DNA from: Rapana venosa
Lineage: Eukaryota; Mollusca; Gastropoda; Neogastropoda; Muricidae
Direction of reading: 5' to 3'
DNA length: 64,000 nt
Assembly (NCBI GenBank): GCA_028751875.1
Contig: CM054145.1
Coordinates: forward strand, 11,423,562-11,487,561
Below the pieces are notes generated by a model, which saw only the letters and a list, made by a program, of their open reading frames with translations, was not told the DNA's origin and searched no databases. The position numbers were made by a program, and so were the translations under genes. Shown in pieces: positions 13,001-26,305 of the stretch; position 1 is the stretch's first letter; each line of letters starts with the position of its first letter.

Positions 13001-13968
13001 ACACACACATTAGACACACCACACACACATTAGACACACAAACACACATAAGACCACACCCACAACACACACACATTGGACACACCACACACACACATTA
13101 GAACACCACACACACATTAGACACACACACAGACATTAGACACACCACACACACATTAGACACACCACACACACATAGACACACACTTACATACACATTA
13201 GACACCCCACACACACATTAACACACCACACACACACATTAGACAAACCAACACACATTAGACACACCACACACTAACGCAACACATCAACACACACATT
13301 GACACACCACACACACACATTAGAAAACCACACACATAGACACACCACACACACATTAGACACACCACACACATTAGACACACCACACACACACACACCA
13401 ATTAACACCACTCACACACACATTAGACAACACACATACACACCACACACCCAACACACACACACACATTAGACACACACACACATTAGAACAAAAACCA
13501 CACACAAAGACACACCACACACACATTAGACACAACCACATACACATTAGACACACCACACACACCATTAGAAAACACACACACACACAATAGACATACC
13601 ACACACACATTAGACACACCAGACCACACACACATTAGACATACCATAAATTAGACAACACACAAACACATTAGACACACCAGCACACACATTAGAAACA
13701 CCACACACACATTAGACACACCGCACACACATTAGACACACCACTCACAAATTCGACATACCACACACACAATTAGACAAACACTCACATTGAACACATC
13801 ACACACACATTAGACACAACCACACAACACACAATTAGACACACCACACACAAAGACACACCACACACACATTAGACACACCACATACACATTAGACACA
13901 CCACACACACACATTAGAAAACACCACACACACACAATAGACATACCACACACACATTAGACACACCA
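7095..13968. repeat. 20-bp tandem satellite, ATTAGACACACCACACACAC
   Basis: The unit ATTAGACACACCACACACAC repeats head to tail, with consecutive ATTAG words exactly 20 bases apart in the cleanest part (about 11980-12060 and 12480-12560). From 7095 to about 9500 units are degenerate, with variable spacing and lost ATTAG words. From about 11800 onward they are more regular. The right end is cut by an assembly gap, so the true length is unknown. The unit is not a multiple of three, and frames through it give meaningless Cys/Val/Met-rich strings. Confidence 0.95.
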
Positions 13969-14468
13969 NNNNNNNNNNNNNNNNNNNNNNNNNNNNNNNN
14001 NNNNNNNNNNNNNNNNNNNNNNNNNNNNNNNNNNNNNNNNNNNNNNNNNNNNNNNNNNNNNNNNNNNNNNNNNNNNNNNNNNNNNNNNNNNNNNNNNNNN
14101 NNNNNNNNNNNNNNNNNNNNNNNNNNNNNNNNNNNNNNNNNNNNNNNNNNNNNNNNNNNNNNNNNNNNNNNNNNNNNNNNNNNNNNNNNNNNNNNNNNNN
14201 NNNNNNNNNNNNNNNNNNNNNNNNNNNNNNNNNNNNNNNNNNNNNNNNNNNNNNNNNNNNNNNNNNNNNNNNNNNNNNNNNNNNNNNNNNNNNNNNNNNN
14301 NNNNNNNNNNNNNNNNNNNNNNNNNNNNNNNNNNNNNNNNNNNNNNNNNNNNNNNNNNNNNNNNNNNNNNNNNNNNNNNNNNNNNNNNNNNNNNNNNNNN
14401 NNNNNNNNNNNNNNNNNNNNNNNNNNNNNNNNNNNNNNNNNNNNNNNNNNNNNNNNNNNNNNNNNNNN
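13969..14468. other. Assembly gap, 500 N
   Basis: Exactly 500 undetermined bases. The left side is CA-strand 20-bp satellite and the right side is TG-strand array, so the gap joins sequences of opposite strand bias. The size is probably a placeholder. Confidence 1.
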
Positions 14469-15485
14469 GTAAATTTTTTTGTGTTGTTTATGGTATGTGT
14501 GTGTGTGTTTTTTATGTGTATGTGTATTTGTATGTGTAAAGTGTGTGTATGTGATGTGTTAATGTATGTGTATGTGTATGTATATTTGTATCTGTATTTT
14601 CTGTGTATGTGTATGTTTGTGTGTATGCGTATTTTTGTTTGTGTATGTGTGTGTATGGGTATGTGGATGTTTATGTGTGTGTATGTGTAAAGTGTATTTT
14701 GTGTGTTGTGTATGTGTATGGGTATGTGTATGTGCATGTGTAGGTGTATGTGTATCTGTATGTGTATGTGTAAATGTGTTAATGTGTTTTTGTGTATGTT
14801 TTTTTTGTGTATGTTTGTGCGTATGTGTATATGTATATGCGATGTGTATGTGTTATTGTATGTTTTATATGTCGATGTTTATGTGTATGTGTGTATGTGT
14901 ATGTTTTTTGTGTGTGTATGTGTTGTGTATGTGTATGTGTATGTGTGTGTATGTGTTGTGTGGTTTTTGTGTATGTGTATGTGTATGTGTGTATGTGTAT
15001 GTTAATTTTTTGTGTATGTGTTGTGTGTATGTGTATGTGTGTGTATTGTGTACGTATGTTTTGTGTTTGTGTGTGTATGTGTATGTGTATGTTTTTTGTG
15101 GTATGTATGTGTATGTGTATGTGTATGCGTATATGTATTTTTATATGTGTGTGTGTATGTTGTAAGTGTCTCTATGTGTATGTGTTTTGTGTGTGTATTT
15201 GTTGTGTATTTTGCATGTGTATGTGGATGTAATGTGTATATTTGTGTGTAGAGGTATGTGTATGTGTGTGTGTATGTGTATGTATATGTGTATGTGTATA
15301 TGTGGATGTGGATTTTGTATGTGTGTATTTTTTATGTGTATGTGTATGTATGTGTATGTGTATATGTATGTGTATGTGTGTGTGTATGTGTGTATGTGTA
15401 TGTGTGTGTATGTTTATGTGTATGTTTATGTGCATGTGTATGTGTATATGTGTGTGTATGTGTGTGTATGTGTGTGGGTTTTGTA

Positions 15486-15516
<31 letters not shown>

Positions 15517-16921
15517 GCGTATGTGTATGTGTTGTGAATGTTTGTGTGTGTGCATGTGTATGTGTATATTTTTTGTATGTGTATGTGTATGTGTATGTAT
15601 ATGTATGTGTATGTGTTGTGTTTGTATCTGTATTTGTATGTGTGTGGAAATGTAGTGTGTGTATGTGTGTATGTGTATGTGTACTATGTGTGTGTATAAG
15701 TATGTGTATGTGTGTGTATGTGTATGTGTATGTGTATTTATGTTTATGTGTATGTGTGTGTATGTGTATGTGTAAAAGTTTGTATGTGTATGTGTATATG
15801 TGTGGGATGTGTATGTGTATGTGCATGTGTATGTGGATGTGGATGTGTATATGTGTGTGTGTAGGTATGAGTATGTGTGTTTTATGTGTATGTGTATGTG
15901 TTTGTGTGATATGTGGAGTGGATGTGTATGTGTGAATGTGAATGTGTATCTGTATGTGTATGTGTGTGTGTATGTGTATGTGTATGTGTTTTTATGTGTA
16001 TGTGTGTTTATGTGTATGTGTATGTGTATGCGGTATGTGTATTTGTATGTGTGTATGTTTATGTGTTGTGTGTGTATGTGTTGTGTGTGCATGTGTATGT
16101 GTATGTGTATTTGTATGGGGTGTCTATGTTTATGTGTGTGTATGTATATGTGTATGTGTGTGTATGTGTATGTGTAAATGTGTGTATGTGTATGAGTGTG
16201 TATGTGTATGTGCAATTTTATGTGGATGTGGATGTGTACATGTGTGTGTATAGGTATGTGTATGTGTGTGTGTTGTGTTGTAAAGTGTATGTGGTATATG
16301 TGGATGTGCATGTGTATGTGTGTATGTGTTTGTGTAAATGTGTGTATGGTGGTGTATGTGTGTGTATGTGTATGTGTGTATGATGTGCATGTGTTATGTG
16401 TATTGTGTGTGTATATGTATTTTTATGTGTGTGTATGTGTTGTGCGTATGGTTTGTGATGTGTGTGTGAATGTGTATGTGTATGTTTATGTGTATGTTTG
16501 TTTATGGTATGTGTATGCGATGTGTATTTGTATATGTGTATGTTTATGGTATGGTAGTGTGTATGTGTATGCGTTTATGTGTTGTGTATGTGTGTGTTGT
16601 GTATGGTTATGTGCGTGTATGTATATGTGTATTTGTATGTGTAGTGTAAAATGTGTGTTATGTGTTGTGTATGTGTGTGTTATTGTATGTGTATGTGTAT
16701 TGTGGATGTGGATGTGTATATGTGTGTATATAGGTATGTGTATGTGTGTATATGTATGTGTATGTGTTTAAATGTGGATGGGGTGTGTATTTTGTGTAGT
16801 GTATGTGTATGTGTGTGTATGTGTATATGTAAGTTTATATGTGTGTTTTGTGTATGTGTATGTGTATGTGTGTAGGTATGTGTATGTGTATGTGTATGTG
16901 TGTATGTGTATGTGTATGTTA

Positions 16922-16982
<61 letters not shown>

Positions 16983-17085
16983 GTGTGTGTATGTGTATGT
17001 CTATGTGTATGTGTATGTGGTAGTGTATGTGTATATGTGTGTATGTGTATTGTGTATTTGTATGTGTATGATGTGTATTGTTGTT
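14469..17085. repeat. TG-rich satellite array 1, (TGTATG)n type
   Basis: Built from TGTGTATG and TGTATG words on plus. Landmark variants recur: GTGGATGTGGATGTGTAT followed by TATAGGTATGTG or TAGGTATGAG near 15830, 16215 and 16705; TTGTGTGTATGCGTA near 14610; and GTATCTGTATGTGTATGTG with AAATGTGTTAATG near 14750. The landmarks are too regular in order for a simple dinucleotide run and suggest a longer higher-order unit. Confidence 0.9.
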
Positions 17086-17118
17086 GACTTCAATTTACGT
17101 TTTTTTCACTTTTAGTGA
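17086..17118 (-). other. LINE 3'-terminal hairpin
   Basis: TCACT (17106-17110), loop TTT, AGTGA (17114-17118), then about 15 bases to the GAAG end against the array. CGTCT/AGACG is not preserved. Confidence 0.7.
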
Positions 17119-17210
17119 TATTAGCCCCCCCCCCCCCCCCCATCCCCTCCAAAAAAAAAAAACCAAACAAGCAAACAAACAAAAAAAAAAAAAACAAAAA
17201 ACAAAAAAAA

Positions 17211-17242
<32 letters not shown>

Positions 17243-17907
17243 AAACAAAAAAAACCGGGAGATGTGGATGTGCTGGTTAAAAAAAATAAAAAAATATAAT
17301 AAATCTCGAAAACTTGGCAATGCGACAGGAATTTTTAAAAAAACAACAAAAAAACCCAACAAGTCTTAACGTTAATGTAAACTATAACAAATGGCCTATG
17401 GGACTGTAAACAAAGACCTTTCACAATTTCAAATGCCAATTTTAAATTATGAATTGCTGGTGGGGGAGTTTTCAGAAAAAGGGGGCATGAAAGGTTTTTA
17501 CACTCTGGCAGTCAAAATTTATATGAGTATTAGTGATATTCTCACCACACAGGCATTTACCATTTTTGCTGAATTTGGGTTATCAATGCATTTAGTTTCA
17601 TTCTATAGAATAAAGTATTAATTCTCCTTGGACGTAAAAACACTTGTACTAACTTCTGATGGTTCCCCACTGTTTATTATGGGTATTGATTGCAGTTCTA
17701 GTTAAAAGTCTCTCATTTTGCTTGATTACTATCAGTGACCTTTCTCATGATTTTTGTTCTAGTAAGCTATACCCTTCTTGTAAGGATAAAGGCACATGCA
17801 ATTTTATTGCATCCCGTCCATGTTTTGCACCCTTTTTGGCAGCTCTATCCGCCCACTCATTTGGAAAGAACCCAGTGTGTGAAGGCACCCAACAAAAATT
17901 CAAACTT
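17086..17907 (-). mobile_element. I/Nimb-like LINE 3' fragment, degenerate
   Basis: On minus the 3' end carries the TCACT-TTT-AGTGA hairpin (17106-17118) and a GAAG end against the TG array. The stretch at 17365-17905 aligns by eye with 23290-23830, sharing AACGTTAATG, CTATAGGACT-like and CCACTCATTTGGAAAGA words. It therefore covers the RNase H and C-terminal region of the same LINE family. Long homopolymers of C (17127-17141) and A (17151-17260) replace part of the 3' end, which could be real tract expansion or sequencing error. The 5' side is cut off by array at 17907. No intact frame remains. Confidence 0.7.
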
Positions 17908-18786
17908 ATGTATGTGTATGTGTATGTGTATGTGTGTGTATGTGTATGTGTATGTGTAGGCGTGTGGAAATGTATGTGTGTATGTCTATGTGTATGTGTA
18001 TGTTAATGTTTGTGTATGTGTATGTGTTTTATGTGTATGCGTATGTGTATGTGTTTATGTGGAGGTATGTGTGTGTATGTTTATGTATATGTGTATGTGT
18101 GTGTATGTGAATGTGTATGTGTATGTGTATGTGTGTTGTATGTCTATGTGTATGTGTGTTTATGTGTATGTGTGTGTATGTGTATGTGTTTATGTATGTG
18201 TATGTGTTGTATATTTGTGTATTTCTGTGTATGTGTATGTTTGTGTGTATGCGTATGTGTGTTTGTGTATGTGTTGTATGTGTATGTGTATGTGTATGTG
18301 TGTGTATGTGTATGTGTATAAATTGTGTATGTGTTGTGTATTTGTATAAGTGTGTATGTTTTGTGTATGTGTATGTGTAAATGTTTGTATGTGTATGTGT
18401 ATATGTGTGCATGTGTTATGTGTATGGCATTTGTATGTGGATGTGGAAGTGTATATGTGTGTGTGTACGTATGAGTATGAGTTTGTATGGGGTATGTGTT
18501 ATATGTGGATGTGGATGTGGATGTGTTGTGTATATGTGTATGTGTATGTGTATGTGTGTGTATGTGTATGTGTATGTGTGTGTATGTGTATATGTATGGG
18601 TATGTGTATGTGTATGTGTAAGTGTATGTGTATCTGTATGTGTATGTGTAAATGTGTTAATGTGTGTATGTGTATGTTTGTTTGTGTATGTTTGTTTCGT
18701 AGGTGTATATGGTAATATGCGTATGTGATGTGTATGTGTATGTGTTTATATGTCGATGTGGGTGTGTATGTGGTTGTGTATGTGTA

Positions 18787-18821
<35 letters not shown>

Positions 18822-19281
18822 GTGTGTGTATGTGAATGTGTGTGAATGTGTATGTGTATGTGTATGTGTGTATGTGTATGTTAATGTTTGTGTATGTGTA
18901 TGTGTGTATGTGCATGTGTGTGTATATGTGTACGTTGTGTTTGTGTATGTGTGTGTATGTGTATGTGTATGTTTATGTGTATGTATGGTATGTGTATGTG
19001 TATATGCGTATATGTATTTTATATGTGTATGTGTGTGTGTGTATGTGTAAATGTGTGTATGTTTATGTGTATGTGTGGGATTTGTATGTGTATGTGCATG
19101 TGTATGTGGATGTAGATGTGTATATTTGTGTGTATAAGTATGTGTATGTGTGTGTGTATGTGTATGTATATGTGTATGTGTATATGTGGATGTGGATGTG
19201 TATGTGTGTATTTGTATGTGTATGTGTAGTATGTGTATGTGGATATGTATGTGTATGTGTGTGTGTATGTGTGTATGTGTA

Positions 19282-19313
<32 letters not shown>

Positions 19314-19355
19314 CATGTGTATGTGTATATGTGTGTGTATGTGTGTGTATGTGTA

Positions 19356-19386
<31 letters not shown>

Positions 19387-22300
19387 GCGTATGTGTATGG
19401 TATGTGAATGTGTGTGTGTGCATGTGTATGTGTATATTTGTGTATGTGTATGAATGTATGTGTATGTGGGTGTGTTTGTATCTGTATTTGTATGTGTGTG
19501 GAAAAAGATGTGTGTGTATGTGTGTATGTGTATGTGTATATATGTGTGTGTATAAGTATGTGTATGTGTGTGTATGTGTATGTGTATGTTAATTTATGTT
19601 TTTGTGTATGTGTGTGTATGTGTATGTGTAAATGTTTGTTTTGATGTGTAATATGTGCATGTGTATTGGGTTGGATGTGTATGTGGATGGGGATTGTATT
19701 GGTATTTTGTAGGTTTAAAGAGGGATGTGTGTGTATGGTATGTGTTTGTGGGTTGTATAATGGGATTTTTTGGATGTGATGTGTGAATGTGAATGTGTTC
19801 TGATGTGTATGTGTGTTTTGTTTGGTGTAATGTGTGTGTATGTGTATGGTGTTTATGTGTTTTGTGTATTGTGTAGCGTATGTGTATTGTTTGTGTGATG
19901 TTTATGGGGTATGGTGTGTATGTGTATGTGTGTGCATGTGTATGTGTATGTGTATTTGTTGTGTGTCTTTGTTTTATGTGTGTGTATGCATATGTGTATG
20001 TGTTGTTGTATGTGTATGGGGTAAATGTGTGTATTTTGTATGAGTGTGTATGTGTTTTGTGCATGTGTATGTGGATGTGGATTTTGTAATGTGTGTATAG
20101 GTATGTTTATGTGTGTGTGTATGTGTGTGTATGTGTATGTGTGTATATGTGGATGTGGATGTGTATGTGTGTATGTGTATGTGTAAATGTGTGTATGTGT
20201 ATGTGTATGTGTGTGTGTATGTGTATATGTATGTGTATGTGTGTGTATGTGTGTGTATGTGTATGTGTGTATGTATGTGTATGTGTATGTGTATGTGTGT
20301 GTATGTGAATGGTTAGTGTATGTGCATGTGTATGTGTATATGTGTGTGTATGTGTGTTTTATGTGTATGTGTGTGTATGTCTAGTGTATGTTTATGTGTG
20401 CGTATTTTGTATGTGTATGTGTATTGCATGTGTATGTGGGACATGTATGTGTTGTATGTGTAGTTGATGTGTTTGTGGATTGGATGTGTATATGTGTGTA
20501 TAGGTTGTGTATGTGTGTGTATGTGTATATGTGTATATGTGGATGTGGTGTGTATGTGTGTATTTGTATGTGTATGTGTATGTTGTGTATGTGTAATGTA
20601 TGTGTATGAGTGTGTGTATGTGTGTTGTGTATGTGTTTGGTGTGTAATGTGTATGTGTGTGTATGTGTATGTTTTAAATGTGTGTATGTGTATGTGTATG
20701 AGTGTGTTGTGTATGTGTATTGCATGTGTATGTGGATGTGGTGTGTACATGTGTGTGTATGGAAAGTGTGTATGTGTGGTATGTGTATGTTTTGTATTGT
20801 GGATGTTTGATGTGTATGTGTGTATGTGTATGTGTAATGTGTGTATGTGTATGTGTATGTGTATATGTGTGTTTGTGTGTGTTGTGTAAAGTGTGTATGT
20901 ATGTGTATGTGTGTGTTGTGAATGTGTTTGTGTATGTGGCATGTGTATGTGTATATGTTTTGTTGTTATGTGGGGTGTATGTGAAAGTTGTGTATGTGTA
21001 TGTGTGTTTATGTGTATATTTAAATGTGTGTATGTGTATGTGCATGTGTATGTGTGTGTAAAGTGTATGTGTTGTTTGTGTATGTGGTGTATATTTATGT
21101 GTATGTGGTGGGTTTTGTGTTGTGTATATGTATGTGTATGTGTAAATGTTGGGAATTTTTGTGTATGTGTATGTATGTTTTTGTATGTTTGTGCGTTGTG
21201 TATGTGGTGTATGTGTATGTGGGGTTTGTGTATGTGTTTTTTGTATGTGTGTGTATGTTTTATGTGCATGTGTGTGTTATGTGTATGTGTATGTGTGTAT
21301 GTGAATGTGTATGTTAATTATGTGTATGTGTGTATGTGGTTTTTGTGTGTGTATGGTTGTGTGCGTATGTGTTTGTGTATGTGTGTGTATGTTGTATGTG
21401 TATGTGTATGTTTATGTGTAAGTGTGTGTATGTTATGTGTATGTTTTTGTGTATGGTTATGTATTTGTATATGTGTATGTGTGTGTGCATGTGTATGTTA
21501 AATGTGTGTATGTGTTGTGTTGTGTATGTGTTTGTGCTGCCCATGTGGATTGGATGTGTATATTTGTGTTTATAGGTATGTGTGTTATGTGTTGTGTATT
21601 TGGGGTATATGGGATGTGGATGTGTTGTGTGTATTTGTATTGTATGTGTTGTATGTGTTGTGTATATGTAAGTGTATGTGTGGTGTAGTGGTATGGTATG
21701 TGTTGTGTTTTGTTGTAATGTGTGGTATGGTATATGTAAATGTGTGTATGTGTATGTGCATGTGTATGTGGGGGTGTATGTGTATGTGTCTATGTTTGTG
21801 TATGTGTGTGTATTGTATATGTGTAAGTGTATGTGTATGTGTGCGTATGGTATGTGTATGTGTGTGTGCATGTGTATGTGTCATGTGTTTATGTTGTATG
21901 GTGTATGTATATGTATTGTGTATGTGTTCTTGTATCTGTCTTTTGTTGTGATGTGGACATGTATGGTGTATATGTGTGTGGGTGTGTATGTGTATGTTTA
22001 TTGGTTGGTATGTGTATTGTGTGTATATGTGTATGTGATAAGTGTATGTTTATGTGTATGTGTATGAGTATCTGTATATGTATTTGTCTGAGATATGTTT
22101 AATTTTTTAGTCTATGTGTGTGTCATGAGAATTGTAGTGTATGTGTGTGTATGGTGTTATGTGTATATGTAAATGTGTAACTGTGTGTATGTGTATGATG
22201 TGTGTGTATGTGTGAGCGTCTGTGTATGTGTATATGTGTTTGTGTATGTGTATGTGTATGTGTTATGTGGCATGTGTGTATATAAGGATGTGTTCTGTGT

Positions 22301-23070
22301 ATATGTATTTGTATTGTCGTGTATGTGTGTGCGTATGTGTTTGTGTCTGTGTGTGAATGTGTATGTGTCATGTTTATGTGTATGTGTGTTTATGTGTATT
22401 GTATGCGTTATGTGTCTTTGTATCTGTGTATGTTAATGAGTATGTATGTGGTGTAAGTGTATGCGTTTATTGTGTATGTGTTGTGTGTGTCTGTGTATGT
22501 GTATGTGGAGTAGTATATGTGTAAGGTTCTCTTGTGTGTATGTGTCTGTGTGTGTATGTGTCTGTGTATGTGCATGTGTATGTGGTGTGGATGTGTATAT
22601 GAGGTGTGGTATAGGTATGTGTATGTGGTGTGTCTATGTATGTGTATGTGTGTCAATGGTATGTGTTGTATGTGTATGTGTCTGAGAATGTGTCGTGCGT
22701 CTGTGTCTGTGTATGTGTATATGTGTGTGTATGTGTATGTGTATAGTGTGTGTATGTGTATGGTGTGTATGTGTCTGTGTATGTGTGTGTATGTGTCTGT
22801 GCTATGTGTATTTAATGCTTTGTGTATGTGTATTTGTGTAGGTGTATGTGTAGGTGTATGTGTATGTTGTATGTGTTTGTGTATGTGTTTTTGTGTGTAT
22901 GTGTATGTGTGTGTATGTTATGTATATGTGTATGTGTATGTATGTGAATGTGTATGTGTATGTGTATGTGTGTGTATGTGTATGTGTATGGTGTGTGTAT
23001 GTTGTATGTGTTTATGTATGTGTATGTGTATGTACTCTTTGTATGTGTATTTCTGTGTTGTTGTGTTGTT
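17908..23070. repeat. TG-rich satellite array 2
   Basis: The same monomer family as array 1. Landmark cassettes appear near 18435, 19100, 20060, 20730, 21545 and 22575. Monomers become less regular after about 19640, with more single-base losses and occasional GC-containing words. The right end abuts a LINE 3' end at 23071. Confidence 0.9.
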
Positions 23071-23109
23071 CTTCGATTTTTTGTTGTATCACTCTCAGTG
23101 ATATTAGCC
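23071..23109 (-). other. LINE 3'-terminal hairpin
   Basis: TCACT (23089-23093), loop CTC, AGTGA (23097-23101), then a CGAAG end against TG/TTG repeat. The loop differs from the other copies while the stem is kept. Confidence 0.7.
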
Positions 23110-23629
23110 GCGCAAGAAAAAAAATGTATTCAGGGGTGTATGATAATTGAGGTGGTTGTCGAGGCCCTACTGAAAATTTGCGAGGGGGGAAAAGTCGTCT
23201 AATCATGAAAAGAACCCGCGCTAAAGGAAAAGGATACAATAAAAAGTATTAAAAAAAAAAAAACCTCACCGAAACAAAAAAACATATAAGTAATTAACGT
23301 TAATGAAACTCTAACAACTGTCTATAGGACTATGCCAGCGGACCTTTTGCAATATCAAATGCAAATTCAAAATTATTGATATGCCTTCCTAAGTGAGTTT
23401 CAAGCAAATTGAGGTAATAAGCTTTCGTTATTTTACATTCAAAAATTACATGAGTATTAGGAAATATTCTCACCCGCATAAGCCATTTACTGTTCCTATG
23501 AATTTGGTTACGAATGCATTAAGTTTATTCTTATAAAACAAACTATTCCATGTCTTGCTGTGGAGATATATGAGCAACGCCTTAGGCTGGTCTGGGACCC
23601 TCGCTTTATCAGTTTTTTTGACGAACTGT

Positions 23630-24010
23630 TTAGATATCTTTTTTAGTGGTAGTTTCTGTGACCTTATTCCATGATGTTTGTTCTAATAAGTGGTCGCCCT
23701 CTTGTAATGATAAAGGCACGTGCATGTTGTGATTTCCGTTCATGCTTTGCACCTCTTTAAGAACAAGCTCTATCGCCCACCCACTCATTTGGAAAGACTC
23801 CACTGTGTGCAGGCACACCCAACAGAAAGTGGACACTTGTTGCCCTTTAAGGTTAAAAGGTGTAAGGACATGATTAATCTCTAATGAATCTTTGAAGTTT
23901 TTTTGTACCACAAGGCTTTTAAAGCATACAACACGCGACTTAGAATCAACCAAAACTAAGGATTTGAAATATCCACAATGGCAAATCAAAGAACATAATT
24001 TAGAAGCCAT
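23630..24010 (-). pseudogene. RNase H-like remnant of LINE
   Basis: A frame of about 126 codons aligns with element B's RNase H. It shares LVLVDSKSR (B: FCVDSKSAL), FNLKGQQVSTFCWVC (B: LILRGSNVTFCWIP) and HVPLSLQEGDHLLEQ (B: DIPLSLHEGYALLQN). The YTDGSL strand is not visible in this frame, and the SHCG histidine motif reads as a Cys-His variant. It survives as an open frame by chance and is not expected to be expressed. Confidence 0.7.
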
Positions 24011-25096
24011 TTAAGACTGCTACTATTCCGTCGTAAAAAGAATCGAATGATGTTTACAACATAGATGATTTTTCAATTTTTAAGATGTTTAACAAAAGCC
24101 TTGAACTGTTTCTTGATTATCCAGACGTGATCCATCTGTATAAATTTGTAAATGATGAAATACTTATGATGGATGTGGGATGAACATCGAAACCATAATG
24201 TTCAGATTCTCATTCTTTTCGCATTAGTTACCTCTATGTCGAAGTATGCTCTTATTCATCTCCCACGATGGAACGGTAAATTTGCCTCTCGTTTGTCCAT
24301 TCTAGTGTTCATTGACATTAGAATTTTCAACTAAATAGGCACATATGAGTTTAAGGGCATTAAGGACGGATTTATTTTTTGCTCTTTTAGGAAACTGTAG
24401 GTTCAGATTTTACTTCTACTTCCTCAGAAATAAAATTATTCAGTTTTTCTTTGTTTATTTTTCTGTTTTAAGAACATATTTTGCACATGCCAGGTTGACG
24501 GTAATCATCCAAAGGCAAATGTACAACTTCATTGTACGTTTCCCAGAGCTGATGTATGATAAGGAACTCCAAGTGCAGCCTGTAAGCTTTGCAGTTACAC
24601 TTTGTAGCTTTTAAGTAACAGATTTTGGGTTCTTGCGCTGAAAAAGATTTTCTTGTCTGTATGATAATTTCGATAGACAGAGATGTAGCTAAAATTTAAA
24701 TTGAATATGTCTTGCCCAGAAACTGTTTACTAATTTTACAGTTATGTTTATTACTTATTGGCCTTTGTTAATAAGTGCTCAATATGTGTATTCCAGGTTA
24801 GTTTGAGTTAGAATAACACCTACGAACTTTATTGTATTTTGATTCAATGTATATCAGTCCAATCTTAAATCTAGGTAGTTCCTCCGGATTACTGCCATTA
24901 TTAAAAAGCATAAGTGAGTTTTTTCTGTGGACAAAGTAATCCATTTTCAAGCCTTATATTTGTCGATGTTATCAAGCTGCTTTGATATACCCTTTTTATG
25001 TAATTTAACGCTTCTTTTTGGTTCGTATTACGTGTTCATGGTAACATTCATCACATGCGATATATCATCCGCATTGGTATGAGAATATCATATTTC

Positions 25097-26274
25097 CTGT
25101 GTATGTGTATCTTTGTTGTGTATTGCGTATGTGTGTTTGTGTATGTGTGTGTATGTGTATGTGGATTTTATGTATGTGTATGTGTGTGTATGTGTAGGGG
25201 TATCTGTATGTGTATGGGTATTGGGTGTGTATGTGTATGTGTATGTGTTATGTGTGCTGAATGTGTATGTGTATAAGTATAGGTATGTGTGTTGTCTGTG
25301 AAAAAAATGGGTATTTTATGTATGTGTATGTGTATATGTGTGTATGTGTATGTGCAATTGTATGTAGATGTGGAAGTGTCTATGTGTGTGCGTCGGTATG
25401 AGATTGTTTGTATGTGTATGTAGATGTGTGTATATGTGGATGTGGATGTGTATGTGTGTATGTGTATGTGTTATGTGTTGTATGTGTATATGTAGGTGTA
25501 TGTTTATTGTGTGTGAATAGTGTATGTGTATGTGTCTGTGTTTGTGTAAAGTTTATGTATGTGCATGTATGTGTTGTGTGTGTTATGTGTATATGTGTGT
25601 GTATGGTGTATATTATGTGTGTGTGTATAGTGTATTTGTCTTTGTTATGTGTGTATGTGTATGTTGCATGTGTATGTGTGTATGTGTATGTGTATGTGTG
25701 TGTGTATGTGTTTATGTGTATGTGTGTGTATGTGCAGTGAATGTTGTATGTGTATGTGTGTGTATGTGTCTGTTTAATATGTATTTTGTGTTTTTGTGTA
25801 TTGGTGTGTATGTGTATGTGTATGTCTATGTGTGTATGTGTAAGGGTGTGTATGTGGTGTGTATATCTCTGTGTATGTGTAAATGAGTAAAATGGGTGTA
25901 TTTGTATGTATGTTTGTGTATGTTTGTGCGTAATGTGTATGTGTATGTGTATTTGTGTTTGTGTATGTGTATGTGATATGTGTATATGTGTATGTGTATG
26001 TGTATGTGTTGTATATGTGGATGTGGATGTGTGTATGGTGTATGTGTAAGTGTAAGGGTATGTGTATGTGTATGTGTTATGGGTATGTGTATCGTTGTAT
26101 GTGTATGTGTCTCTGTATGAGTATATGTGTGTATGTTTAAGTTTATGCGTCTGTGTGTGTATGTGTATCTGTATGTGTGTGTATGTGTATGTGTCTGTGT
26201 ATGTATTGTGTGTCGCTGTAGTGTATGTGTGTGTATGTGTATGTGTATGTGTGTATATATGGACGTGTATTGTA

Positions 26275-26305
<31 letters not shown>

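Larger units (their letters stand above)
23071..25096 (-). mobile_element. I/Nimb-like LINE 3' half, degenerate
   Basis: Read on minus, the fragment starts within the RT region near 25090 and runs to the 3' hairpin TCACT-CTC-AGTGA (23089-23101), ending GAAGA-like against the TG array. RT-thumb words recur in broken frames: FVGVILTQTNLEYTY near 24800, and LSKLSYRQE and GCTWSSL near 24560-24690. These match FLGIILTSKLTWH, RSKLTYGQE and GVPFHASSL in element B. RNase H and C-terminal words follow at 23630-24010. It is the most diverged of the larger family members and is probably the oldest. Confidence 0.75.

Noticed and set aside
7095..13968. CRISPR-like regular repeats
   Set aside because: Repeats are directly head-to-tail at 20-bp spacing with no unique spacers and no cas genes, in a eukaryotic context. 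This is a satellite.
7095..13968. Telomere repeat, because of the ATTAG words
   Set aside because: TTAG occurs once per 20-bp unit and no tandem TTAGGG or TTAGG is present, so it is not a canonical telomere.
14469..17085. A constant short HOR period readable by eye
   Set aside because: Cassette spacings vary (about 385, 490, 665, 960) and I cannot compute autocorrelation. Only a rough 1-kb estimate is offered, as a finding.
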